DNA from: Oscillospiraceae bacterium
GTDB lineage: Bacteria > Bacillota > Clostridia > Oscillospirales > Ruminococcaceae
Assembly: GCA_030527085.1 (NCBI GenBank)
Contig: JAUNBN010000001.1
Span: 1 to 32,456 of the forward strand
Reading direction: 5' to 3'
DNA length: 32,456 bases
The position numbers and the translations under genes are program-made. The notes beneath the pieces were generated by a model. That model was not told the DNA's origin and made no database searches. It saw only the letters and a program-made list of their open reading frames with translations. Shown one piece after another: positions 7,767 to 15,685 of this stretch (the first letter of the stretch is position 1; each line of letters starts with the position of its first letter).

Positions 7767-8936
7767 ATGCAGGAGACCATAACACAGGGAAGGACGGTCG
7801 CCGAGGCCGTCGAAAAGGCCTGCTCCGAGCTGGGCTTGAGCTCGGACGACCTCGTTTACGAAATTCTCGAAGAGGCCAAGAGCGGAGTATTCGGCATAGG
7901 CGCGAGGCCCGCCAGGGTAAGGGCCTGGCGGCGCGAGGACGAGATATCCGCCAAGAGCCTGCTCGAGGAGCTCGAGCACCCCGCCCGCGAAAAGGAGAGC
8001 CGCAGCGAGAGCGAGGTCGGCGAAAGAACAGAGCCGCACCGCACCGAGCGGCACCGCGAGGAAGCTCGAGCGGGCAAGAAGCACACTCGCGAGAGCAAGC
8101 CCGAAAAGGCTCCAAAGAGAGACGCGGAGCTCAGGGAGAGCTACCCCTTCAACACCGCGAAGGAGGAGAGAGCTCCCGAGGAGGCAAAGGCGCCCGCTCC
8201 GCCCGCCGCCGAAGCGCCGCAGCAGGCGCCGGAGACGGCGGAGACCATTGAACTCGCCGAGCTGCCCGAGTCCGCCAAGACCGCGCTGGAATTTCTTAAG
8301 GAGGTCGGCGCGCGCCTTGGAGTCGCAAGCTGGGAGCTAAGCGCGCAGAAGACGGAGCGCGGGATAAAGCTTGTGGCGGAGGGGGCGGACGCCAGCGCCC
8401 TTATAGGCCGCCACGGCGAGCTTATGGACGCGCTGCAGTACCTCTGCACGCTGGTCAGCTCGCGCGCGGGCGATGACTACTGCAAGATAAGCCTCGACAT
8501 AGCCGGCTACCGCAAAAAGCGCGAGAGGGCGCTGCAGGCCCTGGCTTCGCGCGAGGCCGGAAAGGTGAAGCGCACGAAATACAGTGCCACGCTCGAGCCG
8601 ATGAACCCTTACGAGCGCCGCATAGTCCACAGCGCCGTCCAGCAGATAGAGGGCGTTATCTCCGAGTCCGTGGGCGAGGAGCCCTACCGCAGGGTAGTCA
8701 TCTCGCTTGAGAGCGGCGGAAAGGGCTCGCGCCGTCCCGACAGGAAGCGCGGCGGCCCGAGAAGGCCACGCACGGGCGGGCGGCCCGAGCGCCGCGCCCC
8801 CAGAGACTACGGCAGCAGGGACGAGGAGCGCGCTGAGCCCTCGCGCGCCGGCGAAAGCCCCGAGCCCGCAAGGAGCGAGGCCGAGAAAAAGACCGACTTG
8901 GACGAGAGCCTGCTCTACAAGAAGATAGAGCTTTAA
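7767..8936 (+). CDS. jag: Jag/KhpB RNA-binding protein with extended linker and tail
   Basis: RNA-binding protein of the Jag/KhpB/EloR family, which in Firmicutes works with KhpA in cell elongation control. The Jag-N domain is about 1-52 (QGRTVAEAVEKACSELGL, KSGVFGIGARPARV). A long Glu/Arg/Ala/Pro-rich linker spans about 53-170. The KH domain contains LIGRHGELMDALQYL (about 212-226), and the R3H domain about 262-315 contains NPYERRIVHSAV. A further 75 residues of Arg/Gly/Glu-rich, low-complexity tail follow, making the protein (389 residues) longer than common Jag proteins. AAAGGAAG precedes ATG 7767. It is downstream of yidC in the usual order. Confidence 0.93.
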   Translation: MQETITQGRTVAEAVEKACSELGLSSDDLVYEILEEAKSGVFGIGARPARVRAWRREDEISAKSLLEELEHPAREKESRSESEVGERTEPHRTERHREEARAGKKHTRESKPEKAPKRDAELRESYPFNTAKEERAPEEAKAPAPPAAEAPQQAPETAETIELAELPESAKTALEFLKEVGARLGVASWELSAQKTERGIKLVAEGADASALIGRHGELMDALQYLCTLVSSRAGDDYCKISLDIAGYRKKRERALQALASREAGKVKRTKYSATLEPMNPYERRIVHSAVQQIEGVISESVGEEPYRRVVISLESGGKGSRRPDRKRGGPRRPRTGGRPERRAPRDYGSRDEERAEPSRAGESPEPARSEAEKKTDLDESLLYKKIEL

Positions 8937-8968
8937 TTCAATTCAAGGTTAATATGTAATACGCTCCG

Positions 8969-9016
8969 GGGTCAAAGGCCGGCGCGCGGGTAGGCCGCGC
9001 GGTCTTTGACCCTTTA
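8969..9016 (+). terminator. Hairpin terminator after jag
   Basis: Stem GGGTCAAAG (8969-8977) pairs perfectly with CTTTGACCC (9004-9012), with a further GC-rich inner stem, then a short T-run. It probably ends the rpmH-jag transcript just before mnmE, though mnmE begins only about 20 bp later so some read-through is likely. Confidence 0.6.
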
Positions 9017-9033
9017 GCTTTAAGGAGGGCGAA

Positions 9034-10404
9034 ATGATTTCCTGCGACACCATTGCCGCCATAGCCACTCCCCCCGGCGCGGGCGGCATAGCGATAGTCC
9101 GCATCTCCGGCGAGGGGGCCTTTGCCACAGCGAACGCTGTTTTCAGGGCGAACTGCGGCAGGCCGCTCGAGGAGCAGCGGGGCTTCAGCGCGCGGCTCGG
9201 CAAGGCCTATTCGCCCGAGGGCGAGCTTATAGACGAGGCGCTGGCGCTCGTCTTCCACTCGCCGCGCAGCTATACGGGCGAGGACGCAGTCGAGATAATG
9301 TGCCACGGCGGGGAGCTGCCCTGCCGCGAGATATTGAGCGCCGTCTGCGCGGCGGGAGCGCGCGCGGCGGCGAGAGGAGAGTTTACCCGCAGAGCCTGCC
9401 TGAACGGCCGCATAAGTCTCAACGAGGCCGAGGCCGTCTGCGAGCTTATAAACTCCGCCTCAAGGCAGGGCGAGCGCGCGGCGGCGGCGCTGGCTTCGGG
9501 CGCGCTCTCCAAAAAGCTGGACGAGCTTAAAGCCGAGATACTCGCCATGCAGGCGCATCTCACCGCCTGTATAGACTTCCCCGAGGAGGACGTGGAGGAG
9601 CCGGATTACGCCGAATTTGAAAGCAGGCTCGGCGCGCTTGTTTCTGAGCTTGAGAAGCTCGCGGGCAGCTACAATCTGGGCGCGGACTTAATTCGCGGAG
9701 TTCCGGCGGTAATAGTGGGCAGCCCGAACGTGGGTAAGAGCACGCTTTTAAACCTGCTGGCGGGCGCGGAAAAGGCGCTGGTCACGCCCATAGCCGGGAC
9801 TACGCGCGATGTGCTCGAGCAGAGGATAAGCCTCGGCGGCACGACGCTGCTGCTGGCCGACACGGCTGGAATACGCGAGAGCGAGGACCCGGTGGAGAAA
9901 ATGGGCATAGAGAGGGCGCTGCAGAGGGTGGAGGAGGCCTCACTCATCTTCGCGGTCTTCGACAGCTCGCGGGCGCTGGATTCGGACGATTTGCGGCTTA
10001 TAGAGAGCCTCAGGGACCGCCGCGCGATAGCGGTTGTAAACAAAACCGATTTGCCTCAGGCGCTCGACAGCGCCCCTTTAAAAGCCGCCTTCGGCGAGCC
10101 GGTCTTTATAAGCGCAAGGGAGCCGCAGTCGCTGGAAGTGCTGGACGAAGCCGTAGCCCGGCTTATCAAAACCGACTCGCTCGACCCTAACGCACCCCTG
10201 CTCGCCACAGAGAGACAGCGCGAGAGCGCGCTGAGAGCGCTGGAGTTTCTTAAAGAGGCGCGGGAGGCCTGCGCCGCCTCGCTGCTGGACGCGGGCTACG
10301 CCATGCTCTCTCAGACGCTGGAGGCCCTGAGCGAGCTTAAAGGAGAAAACGCCTCCGAAAGCGTGCTCGACGAGGTTTTCTCGCGCTTCTGTGTCGGGAA
10401 GTAG
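9034..10404 (+). CDS. mnmE: tRNA modification GTPase MnmE
   Basis: GTPase that with MnmG installs the (carboxymethyl)aminomethyl group on wobble U34 of tRNAs. It is 456 residues, normal length. The N-terminal folate-binding domain begins DTIAAIATPPGAGGIAIVRISG. G-domain motifs are G1 GSPNVGKS (about 229-236), G2 TTRD (about 256), G3 DTAG (about 276) and G4 NKTD (about 336). The C-terminus is FCVGK, the catalytic Cys motif (usually FCIGK). A strong AAGGAGGG stands before ATG 9034. It lies in the conserved jag-mnmE-mnmG-rsmG order. Confidence 0.97.
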   Translation: MISCDTIAAIATPPGAGGIAIVRISGEGAFATANAVFRANCGRPLEEQRGFSARLGKAYSPEGELIDEALALVFHSPRSYTGEDAVEIMCHGGELPCREILSAVCAAGARAAARGEFTRRACLNGRISLNEAEAVCELINSASRQGERAAAALASGALSKKLDELKAEILAMQAHLTACIDFPEEDVEEPDYAEFESRLGALVSELEKLAGSYNLGADLIRGVPAVIVGSPNVGKSTLLNLLAGAEKALVTPIAGTTRDVLEQRISLGGTTLLLADTAGIRESEDPVEKMGIERALQRVEEASLIFAVFDSSRALDSDDLRLIESLRDRRAIAVVNKTDLPQALDSAPLKAAFGEPVFISAREPQSLEVLDEAVARLIKTDSLDPNAPLLATERQRESALRALEFLKEAREACAASLLDAGYAMLSQTLEALSELKGENASESVLDEVFSRFCVGK

Positions 10405-10474
10405 CAATCAGTTTAAATCAATACACAATAAACGCTAATATGCTCTCAAGGCTTTGTGCATTATAGCTTGGAAA

Positions 10475-10520
10475 AGGGAGCGGCCCAGTGCAGGCAAAAG
10501 ACCTCATGGGAACGCTCTCT
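10475..10520. repeat. Minimal palindromic element in the mnmG leader
   Basis: AGGGAGCGGCCC (10475-10486) resembles the terminal repeat of the dispersed family. It pairs with TGGGAACGCTCTC (10507-10519), forming a 7 bp plus 4 bp stem. No GGCGGGG core is present. It ends 11 nt before the mnmG start and would sit in the mRNA leader. Confidence 0.5.
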
Positions 10521-10531
10521 CGGGGAAGTTT

Positions 10532-12415
10532 ATGTTTAAGTTTAAGGACTACGACGTTATAGTTATAGGCGCGGGGCACGCGGGCTGCGAGGCTGCGCTG
10601 GCCTCGACGCGCCTCGGCGCGCGCACGGCGGTCTTCACCCTGACGCTAGACGCCATAGCCAATATGCCCTGCAATCCTTCAATTGGCGGCACGGCCAAGG
10701 GCTGTCTCGTGTTTGAAATAGACGCCTTAGGCGGCGAGATGGGCCGCGCGGCCGACGCCACTACCCTGCAGAGCCGAATGCTCAACACCGCCAAGGGCCC
10801 GGCAGTACGCTCTTTAAGGGTGCAGTGCGACAGGCGTGAATACCACCGCTACATGAAGCGCGCGCTCGAGAACGAGCCGCTTATGGATATAATTCAGGAC
10901 GAGGTAACGCGCCTTAAAGTAAAGGACGGCGAAATAGAGGGCGTAGAAAGCGCGCTGGGCTACGACTGCCGCGCAAAGAGCGTGATTATAGCTACGGGAA
11001 CTTATTTAAAGGGTCGTATATTTGTGGGCGAGGCTACAAGGGACTGCGGGCCGGACAATGTAGCCGCCGCAAGCGAGCTCTCGCGCTCTCTCGAGCGGCT
11101 GGGATTGCCGCTGCGCCGCTTCAAGACCGGTACGCCCGCGAGAGCGCACCGGCGCAGTATAGATTTTTCAAAGCTGCCAAGGCAGGACGGGGACTCGAAC
11201 CCCGTGCCCTTCGATCCCTTTAACGAGGGAAAAACCGAAAACAAGCTGCCCTGCTTTATAGCGCACACCAACGAAAGGACCCATGAGGTCATAAGGGCGA
11301 ATATTAGCCGCTCGCCGCTCTACGGCGGCAAAATAGAGGGCGTGGGGCCGCGCTACTGCCCCTCAATAGAGGACAAGGTAATGCGCTTTGCGGACAAGGA
11401 GCGCCACCAGATATTCGTGGAGCCCTGCGGCGAGTTCACCGAGGAGGTCTACTTGCAGGGCATGAGCTCCTCGCTGCCGCTGGACGCGCAGTACGAGCTC
11501 TACCGCACCATAGAGGGCTTTGAGAAAATCGAGCTCATGCGCCCCGCCTACGCCATAGAGTACGACTGCGTAGACCCGCTGGCGCTGCTGCCCACGCTCG
11601 AGACCAAGGCCGTAAAGGGGCTTTACGGCGCGGGGCAGTTCAACGGCACCAGCGGCTACGAGGAGGCCGCGGCGCAGGGGCTTGTGGCAGGGATAAACGC
11701 GGCGCGGCGGGCGCAGGGCTTGAGCGCCTTTACCCTGCCGCGCGAGAGCTCCTATATCGGCACGCTGATAGACGACCTCGTTACCAAGGGCACGAACGAA
11801 CCCTACCGAATGATGACCTCACGCAGCGAATACCGCCTGCTTCTGCGGCAGGACAACGCCGACGAGCGCCTCTGCGAAATCGGTTTTGAGCTGGGGCTTT
11901 TGAAAAAAGAGCGTTATGAGCTTTACAGAGAAGAAAAAGAGCTTTTGGAAAGAGAGCTCGAGAGGCTGGAAAAGACCTTTATAGCGCCAAGCAGGGAGCT
12001 TAACGGATTTTTGGAGGGGCGCGGCGAGAGCGCGCCGCCCTCCGGCGGCGCGCTGGCGGGGCTGCTGCGCCGCCCCGCCGTCGGCTACGCCGACCTCGCC
12101 GCCTTCGATCCCGCCCGTCCGCCGCTGCCCTTGAGGGTGCGCGAGCGAGTCGAGACCGAGCTTAAATACGCGGGCTATATAAAAAGGCAGCGCGCCGCGG
12201 TTGAGAGGCTAAAAAGATATGCCGAGACGCCGCTCGAAGCGGATATATGCTACGCCGAAATTGAGGGCCTGCGTCTCGAGGCCAGGCAGAAGCTGGACGC
12301 GGTAAAGCCGCTGAATTTGGGCCAGGCCTCGCGCATAAGCGGGGTCAATCCTGCGGATATTGAGGTGCTCACCATCTGGCTGGCAAAGCGCCGCCGCGAC
12401 AAAAACGCGAACTAG
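10532..12415 (+). CDS. mnmG: tRNA uridine-5-carboxymethylaminomethyl(34) synthesis enzyme MnmG
   Basis: FAD-dependent partner of MnmE in wobble-uridine modification. 627 residues from ATG 10532, normal length. The start is chosen because MFKFKDYDVIVIGAGHAGCEAA aligns with the family N-terminus and a GGGGAAG lies just upstream; an ATG at 10454 would add 26 unsupported residues. The FAD Rossmann motif GAGHAG is at 13-18. Further family blocks are MPCNPSIGGTAKG, TGTYLKGRIF, RFKTGTPAR and LAQGLVAGINA-like segments near 390-400. The leader carries a small hairpin derived from the dispersed element family. Confidence 0.97.
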   Translation: MFKFKDYDVIVIGAGHAGCEAALASTRLGARTAVFTLTLDAIANMPCNPSIGGTAKGCLVFEIDALGGEMGRAADATTLQSRMLNTAKGPAVRSLRVQCDRREYHRYMKRALENEPLMDIIQDEVTRLKVKDGEIEGVESALGYDCRAKSVIIATGTYLKGRIFVGEATRDCGPDNVAAASELSRSLERLGLPLRRFKTGTPARAHRRSIDFSKLPRQDGDSNPVPFDPFNEGKTENKLPCFIAHTNERTHEVIRANISRSPLYGGKIEGVGPRYCPSIEDKVMRFADKERHQIFVEPCGEFTEEVYLQGMSSSLPLDAQYELYRTIEGFEKIELMRPAYAIEYDCVDPLALLPTLETKAVKGLYGAGQFNGTSGYEEAAAQGLVAGINAARRAQGLSAFTLPRESSYIGTLIDDLVTKGTNEPYRMMTSRSEYRLLLRQDNADERLCEIGFELGLLKKERYELYREEKELLERELERLEKTFIAPSRELNGFLEGRGESAPPSGGALAGLLRRPAVGYADLAAFDPARPPLPLRVRERVETELKYAGYIKRQRAAVERLKRYAETPLEADICYAEIEGLRLEARQKLDAVKPLNLGQASRISGVNPADIEVLTIWLAKRRRDKNAN

Positions 12416-12430
12416 GGCTGAGGGGGCAGT

Positions 12431-12560
12431 AAAAAGTCTAAGCAGCAGTGCCAACCGGCATGGGCTGAGAGGCAAAGTCATTATGTTCGCCCCTCCGAAG
12501 GCGGGGGTGAACAAAAAAGTCCGAGCAGCAAAGCCAACCGGTATTGGCTTAGAGAGGTAT
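12431..12560. repeat. Palindromic element flanked by long direct repeats
   Basis: Central hairpin 12484-12513 (arms TGTTC/GAACA around CCCC/GGGG with a CCGAAGG apex). It is flanked by two imperfect direct copies of about 45 bp at 12431-12477 and 12513-12559, each containing GCAGCA, CCAACCGG and a GGCT-AGAG end. The second copy ends a few bases before the rsmG start at 12565. The direct repeats are 82 bp apart. Confidence 0.6.
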
Positions 12561-12564
12561 CGAG

Positions 12565-13269
12565 ATGCTGGATTTTGAAAGACTCAAAAAATACGCGGGC
12601 GGCTATTTCCCCGGAATTAAAGACGCAGATATCGAAAAAACAGCCCTCTACGGCGAGCTCGTGCTCGAGAGAAACCGCGCGATGAATCTCACTGCCATAA
12701 GCGGGCCCGAGGCCTTTGTCGATAAGCACCTGCTTGACAGCCTGGCTGCCGCCGCCCTGCCCGAAATAGCGGGCGAGGTCTGCGACGTCGGCAGCGGCGC
12801 GGGCTTCCCCGGCGCGGTCATAGCGGCCGTGAGGGAGGATGCGCGCCTCACCCTGCTCGACTCAACCAAAAAGAAGCTCGAGTTCGCGGCCGAGGCCTGC
12901 GCAAAAGCCGAAATAAGCGCTAAAACTCTGCACGCGAGAGCCGAGGAGGCCGCGCGCAGGGCCTGCCGTGAGAGCTTTGACAGCGCCGTTTCGCGCGCGG
13001 TGGCCCGCCTTGCGGCGCTCTGCGAACTCTGCCTGCCCTTGGTTAAGGTTGGAGGCTGCTTTGTCGCGATGAAGGGCCCCTCCTTTGAGGAGGAGCTGCG
13101 CGAGGCCGAGGGCGCGATTGCGAAGCTGGGCGGCAGCTTCAAGAAAACGGTTTCCTACGAGCTGCCCGACGGTGACCGCCGCGCCTTGATTATAATAGAA
13201 AAAATACAACCGACTCCCGAGGCCTACCCGAGAGCCGGAGCAAAAATAATAAAGAGCCCGCTCAGGTAA
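12565..13269 (+). CDS. rsmG: 16S rRNA (guanine527-N7)-methyltransferase RsmG
   Basis: SAM-dependent methyltransferase that modifies G527 of 16S rRNA in the 530 loop. 234 residues, normal length. N-terminal LVLERNRAMNLTAI (about 32-45) precedes the SAM-binding motif DVGSGAGFPG (74-83), then LLDSTKKKLEF and the SRAVA segment. Start ATG 12565 has AGAGAGG about 9 nt upstream, contributed by the end of the direct repeat described just before. It is last gene of the conserved core block; the usual neighbours soj/spo0J are displaced by about 17 kb. Confidence 0.95.
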   Translation: MLDFERLKKYAGGYFPGIKDADIEKTALYGELVLERNRAMNLTAISGPEAFVDKHLLDSLAAAALPEIAGEVCDVGSGAGFPGAVIAAVREDARLTLLDSTKKKLEFAAEACAKAEISAKTLHARAEEAARRACRESFDSAVSRAVARLAALCELCLPLVKVGGCFVAMKGPSFEEELREAEGAIAKLGGSFKKTVSYELPDGDRRALIIIEKIQPTPEAYPRAGAKIIKSPLR

Positions 13270-13576
13270 AAGCGCGCTCAATATTTTTCTCCCTGCACTA
13301 AGCCAGGATATTTACCTCGGCGGAAACCTTAGATTAGCTCGCGCGGTCGGATGGGTTCCGTTCGCGCGGGATCAGCGTTCCTGACCCCGCCTTTGGCGGG
13401 GGTAATGCAGCTTCAAATACCAGCCTTTGAATCACTTGCGCAGCCGGTATGCTGTTGCGCCCCGGACTCGCCCGTGATATTCTAAGACAAAAGCAGCCTT
13501 GGACGGCCGCACCGTCTGCCGCGCTGTTCTTTTTTCCCGCGCGTCGGGCAGAATTATTTAAAGACAGGTTTTATTA
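13270..13576. other. Intergenic region with a degenerate element copy
   Basis: 307 bp without a gene. A degenerate palindromic element is present at about 13350-13432. The rest holds several short GC-rich inverted repeats (for example GACGGCCGCACCGTC near 13501-13516), but no promoter I would defend. Confidence 0.4.
13350..13432. repeat. Palindromic element copy (degenerate)
   Basis: Core CCCCGCC-TTT-GGCGGGG at 13385-13401. The right flank (CTTCAAATACCAGC) closely matches the flanks of the copies at 21441 and 28163, and the left flank has GGGTTCCGTTCGCGCGGG. The outer arms no longer pair. Confidence 0.5.
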
Positions 13577-14314
13577 ATGGGCAACGCCAAACTTAAAAGC
13601 GGCGAATATATAGCGGTGAGGGACGGCGCGGCCTTGAGCTTCGGCGGAAATCAGCGCTGGCTTGCCGAGGGAAGGCCGGAAGCTCTAGCCAAGTGCTCCT
13701 GCGGAGCCGTGGCGGCCGCCGATCTCTTTTTATATCTCGCGCGCTCGCGCCCTCAGTGGGAGAGCCCGCTTTGCGCGGCCTTTGCGCGCGCCGAAGAGCT
13801 TTCAAAGGAGGAATATCTCCGATACCTGTCCGAGGTGCTCGCTCGCTACGCGCGCCCGCTGCCCTATTTCGGCAAGACGGGCTTCGGCCTGGCGCAGGGC
13901 ATAAACCGCTATTTCGCCGAAAACCGGCTGGGACTGAAGGCCAAGTGGCGGCAGACGGCTCTCGACGGCGGCGCGCTTATGAGAATAGCGGCGCAGCTGG
14001 CGGACGACCTGCCCGTCATTCTCTCCATACCCTCCTTTCCCCTGAAAATCAAATCCCTTAATATGTACCGCCGCTCGCGCGAGGGCCGCGGCCTTACGGA
14101 CGCGCTGCGCTACAAAAACCGAAGCGGCCATTTTGTAACCGCCTGCGCGCTCGAGGACAGGGTGTTGACCGTTTCCTCCTGGGGCAAGCGCTTTTATCTC
14201 GACTGTGAAGAATACCTGCGCGCGGCGCGGCTGCCCGCCGGGCTTATCTCCTGCGGCTATATGACGCTCGAGGAAAGAGCGTCAAGAACAGCTCTGATTG
14301 GCGAAGGCTTATGA
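13577..14314 (+). CDS. Unknown protein with papain-like (C39-type) peptidase features
   Basis: 245-residue soluble protein that I do not recognise as a named family. What can be seen is a candidate nucleophile segment KCSCGAVAAADLFLYL (Cys40/Cys42 followed by a helix), a later SGHFVTACAL (His185) and VSSWGKRFYLD. That Cys...His order and the HFV strand before a Trp-Gly resemble C39-like and papain-fold proteins. This is inference: no third catalytic residue is certain. There is no signal peptide or membrane segment. The ribosome binding site is weak (AGACAGG). Its stop overlaps the next ATG by 4 bp, so it is coupled to the truncated DMT transporter, suggesting they once worked together. Confidence 0.6.
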   Translation: MGNAKLKSGEYIAVRDGAALSFGGNQRWLAEGRPEALAKCSCGAVAAADLFLYLARSRPQWESPLCAAFARAEELSKEEYLRYLSEVLARYARPLPYFGKTGFGLAQGINRYFAENRLGLKAKWRQTALDGGALMRIAAQLADDLPVILSIPSFPLKIKSLNMYRRSREGRGLTDALRYKNRSGHFVTACALEDRVLTVSSWGKRFYLDCEEYLRAARLPAGLISCGYMTLEERASRTALIGEGL

Positions 14315-14916
14315 AAGCGCATAAATACGAGCTGCTGCTGGCGGCGGTAATAGCCGCGAGAGCTACCTCATTTATATTCAGCAAAATAGTCCTTCAAACG
14401 ATGGAGACTTTCAATCTGCTCGCAATAAGGTGCTTGCTGGCCTTTTTTCTTTTGCTTATTGTTTTCCGCAAAAAAATCCCGCAGATTAAAAAAGGTGAGA
14501 TTGTTGCCGGGATTATTGTCGGAGCTCTGTACTATCTCACTATAGCGAGCGAGCTTACCGCGCTCAAGACAACAGCTTCCTCTACGGTAGCCCTTCTGGA
14601 AAACTGCGCCATCATCTTCGTGCCTTTGTTTACCTCGATCCTTTGCAAAAAGCCTTTGGAAAGTACAACTATAATAAGCGCGTCTGTCGCCATGTTGGGG
14701 GTATTCTGCCTGACCGCCCAGTTCGGTGGGCTGTCGCCCGGTCTTGTTTTCGGCCTGCTTTCCGCCGTCCTTTATGCCTCCGCCATCATAGTGACGGAAA
14801 AAATCACCCACAGGGAACTTGACCCCTTTTGTATCGGCATCGTTCAGGTCGGAACGACGGCGGGGGGGAAGACATCGAAAAATCCACGCGGCGGGTCACA
14901 CCCTGCTTCAGCTTGA
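14311..14916 (+). pseudogene. EamA/DMT-family transporter, 3'-truncated
   Basis: Drug/metabolite transporter-type membrane protein. Residues 1-185 show about six hydrophobic helices of the EamA type, including IRCLLAFFLLLIVFRKKI, ALYYLTIASELTALKTTASSTVALLENC (a typical family block) and LVFGLLSAVLYASAIIVTEK. Full proteins have about ten helices and 280-300 residues. Here homology stops near residue 183 (about 14859) and an unrelated, non-hydrophobic tail GGKTSKNPRGGSHPASA ends at a TGA. The break coincides with half of a dispersed palindromic element (14855-14903). Codon use is mixed (ATT/ATC frequent), unlike the ATA-rich neighbours, suggesting acquisition. A sequencing or assembly break at the hairpin is the alternative. 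Confidence 0.75.
14855..14903. repeat. Half copy of the palindromic element inside the broken transporter
   Basis: Matches only the right half of the family in inverted orientation: GACGGCGGGGGGGAAGACAT, then CGAAAAATCCACGCGG, then GGGTCACACCC. The left hairpin arm is absent; transporter sequence abuts the hairpin apex. Confidence 0.6.
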
Positions 14917-14936
14917 GGTATCCGCGTTTTTACCGC

Positions 14937-15287
14937 TTAAACTACCTCTCTCAGCAGCTCCTCCGCGGAGATTTTGTAGAGCTTTGCGAGCGCCAGCAGG
15001 TTCGAGGTGCTGGGGTCGGAAAGCCCCTGCTCCCATTTCGAGACCGCCTGGCGGCTCACGCCCAGAGCCTCGGCCACAAACTCCTGCGTCATTTTGCACT
15101 CAGTGCGCCGCTTTTTCAGCGCCTCTCCGAGCGACTGCTTGACAGCGGCTTTCTCTTCCCTCACGTCTTTGGAGCGCAGATACTTGAGCAGCGCCCTTAT
15201 CACAAGAGTCAGAAGAAAGACAAAGAGAGCGGCTGCGAGCAGAATAAAAACGAACATCAATACGCTTGCTGATGCGTTTACTTTCAT
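14937..15287 (-). CDS. Membrane-anchored XRE-family HTH regulator
   Basis: 116-residue protein. ATG 15287 is chosen over longer in-frame extensions because AAAGGAGG stands 12 nt upstream and the preceding translation is not protein-like. Residues about 8-32 form one hydrophobic helix (VLMFVFILLAAALFVFLLTLVI). A charged linker is followed by a Cro/C1-type HTH, ECKMTQEFVAEALGVSRQAVSKWEQGLSDPS (about 65-95), then LLALAKLYKISAEELL. The order, membrane helix first and HTH last, is less common than the reverse. It probably represses or senses from the membrane; its own upstream region carries a promoter and a perfect palindrome (15356-15370). It faces the truncated transporter tail to tail. Confidence 0.8.
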   Translation of the reverse strand: MKVNASASVLMFVFILLAAALFVFLLTLVIRALLKYLRSKDVREEKAAVKQSLGEALKKRRTECKMTQEFVAEALGVSRQAVSKWEQGLSDPSTSNLLALAKLYKISAEELLREVV

Positions 15288-15355
15288 TTTAAACACGCCT
15301 CCTTTCAGTGCTTCAAGCTTAGCACGGTCGGCGGTTGCCTTAAAGCAAGTATGGC

Positions 15356-15370
15356 GCAACTTCAAGTTGC
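15356..15370. promoter_or_regulatory. Palindrome, candidate operator of the XRE gene
   Basis: Perfect inverted repeat GCAACTT-C-AAGTTGC, 15 bp. It lies between the candidate promoter (15428-15455) and the XRE start. A near-identical direct repeat (CTTAAAGCAAGTATG at 15339-15353; CCTAAAGCAAGTCTG at 15396-15410) flanks it on both sides. Confidence 0.45.
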
Positions 15371-15427
15371 ATTTTAGGTGAAACGGCTTTATGAGCCTAA
15401 AGCAAGTCTGTATCTCCGTTTTTTGCC

Positions 15428-15455
15428 AGTATAGCACAAAGACCCTTCGGCGCAA
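15428..15455 (-). promoter_or_regulatory. Candidate promoter of the XRE regulator
   Basis: Minus-strand -35 TTGCGC (15455-15450) and -10 TATACT (15433-15428) with 16 bp spacing. It implies a leader of about 135 nt containing the palindrome at 15356-15370. Confidence 0.45.
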
Positions 15456-15494
15456 GGGCGGGATTGCGCGCCGAACGCGGTGATTTCCCACGTC

Positions 15495-15615
15495 AGCAGG
15501 GCCGCATAAGCTTTTTGGGAATCCACCCCCGCTGAAGGCGGGGGTGGATTGATATTGGCCTTCGGCATGGGGAATACAGCGAAAAACCCGCGCGGCGGAA
15601 CACTCTCGGGCAGCG
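15495..15615. repeat. Palindromic element copy with extra half-copy
   Basis: Perfect 13-bp stem AATCCACCCCCGC (15520-15532) with GCGGGGGTGGATT (15538-15550). GCATAAGCTTTTT precedes it in plus orientation. A second, inverted right half follows (GGGGAATACAGCGAAAAACC, then CGCGCGGCGGAACACTCT), so two copies appear fused. It lies in the 398-bp gap 15288-15685. Confidence 0.6.
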
Positions 15616-15622
15616 TAAAGCC

Positions 15623-15650
15623 TTGCGTGATTTGACCGAGGCTGTATAAT
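15623..15650 (+). promoter_or_regulatory. Promoter of the GT-C-like gene
   Basis: -35 TTGCGT (15623-15628), 16 bp, perfect -10 TATAAT (15645-15650), about 35 bp before the ATG at 15686. Confidence 0.6.
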
Positions 15651-15685
15651 AGAGCCAAACCCGTTTTAAGAGGGAGCCTGAATCC

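Noticed and set aside
6841..8115. 424-residue open frame on the minus strand
   Set aside because: Antisense shadow of yidC and jag; composition is low-complexity and follows from the sense codons.
11178..11212. Sequence resembling a tRNA T-arm (GGGGACTCGAACCCC)
   Set aside because: It lies inside mnmG and encodes a coherent part of the protein; no acceptor, D or anticodon stem can be built around it.
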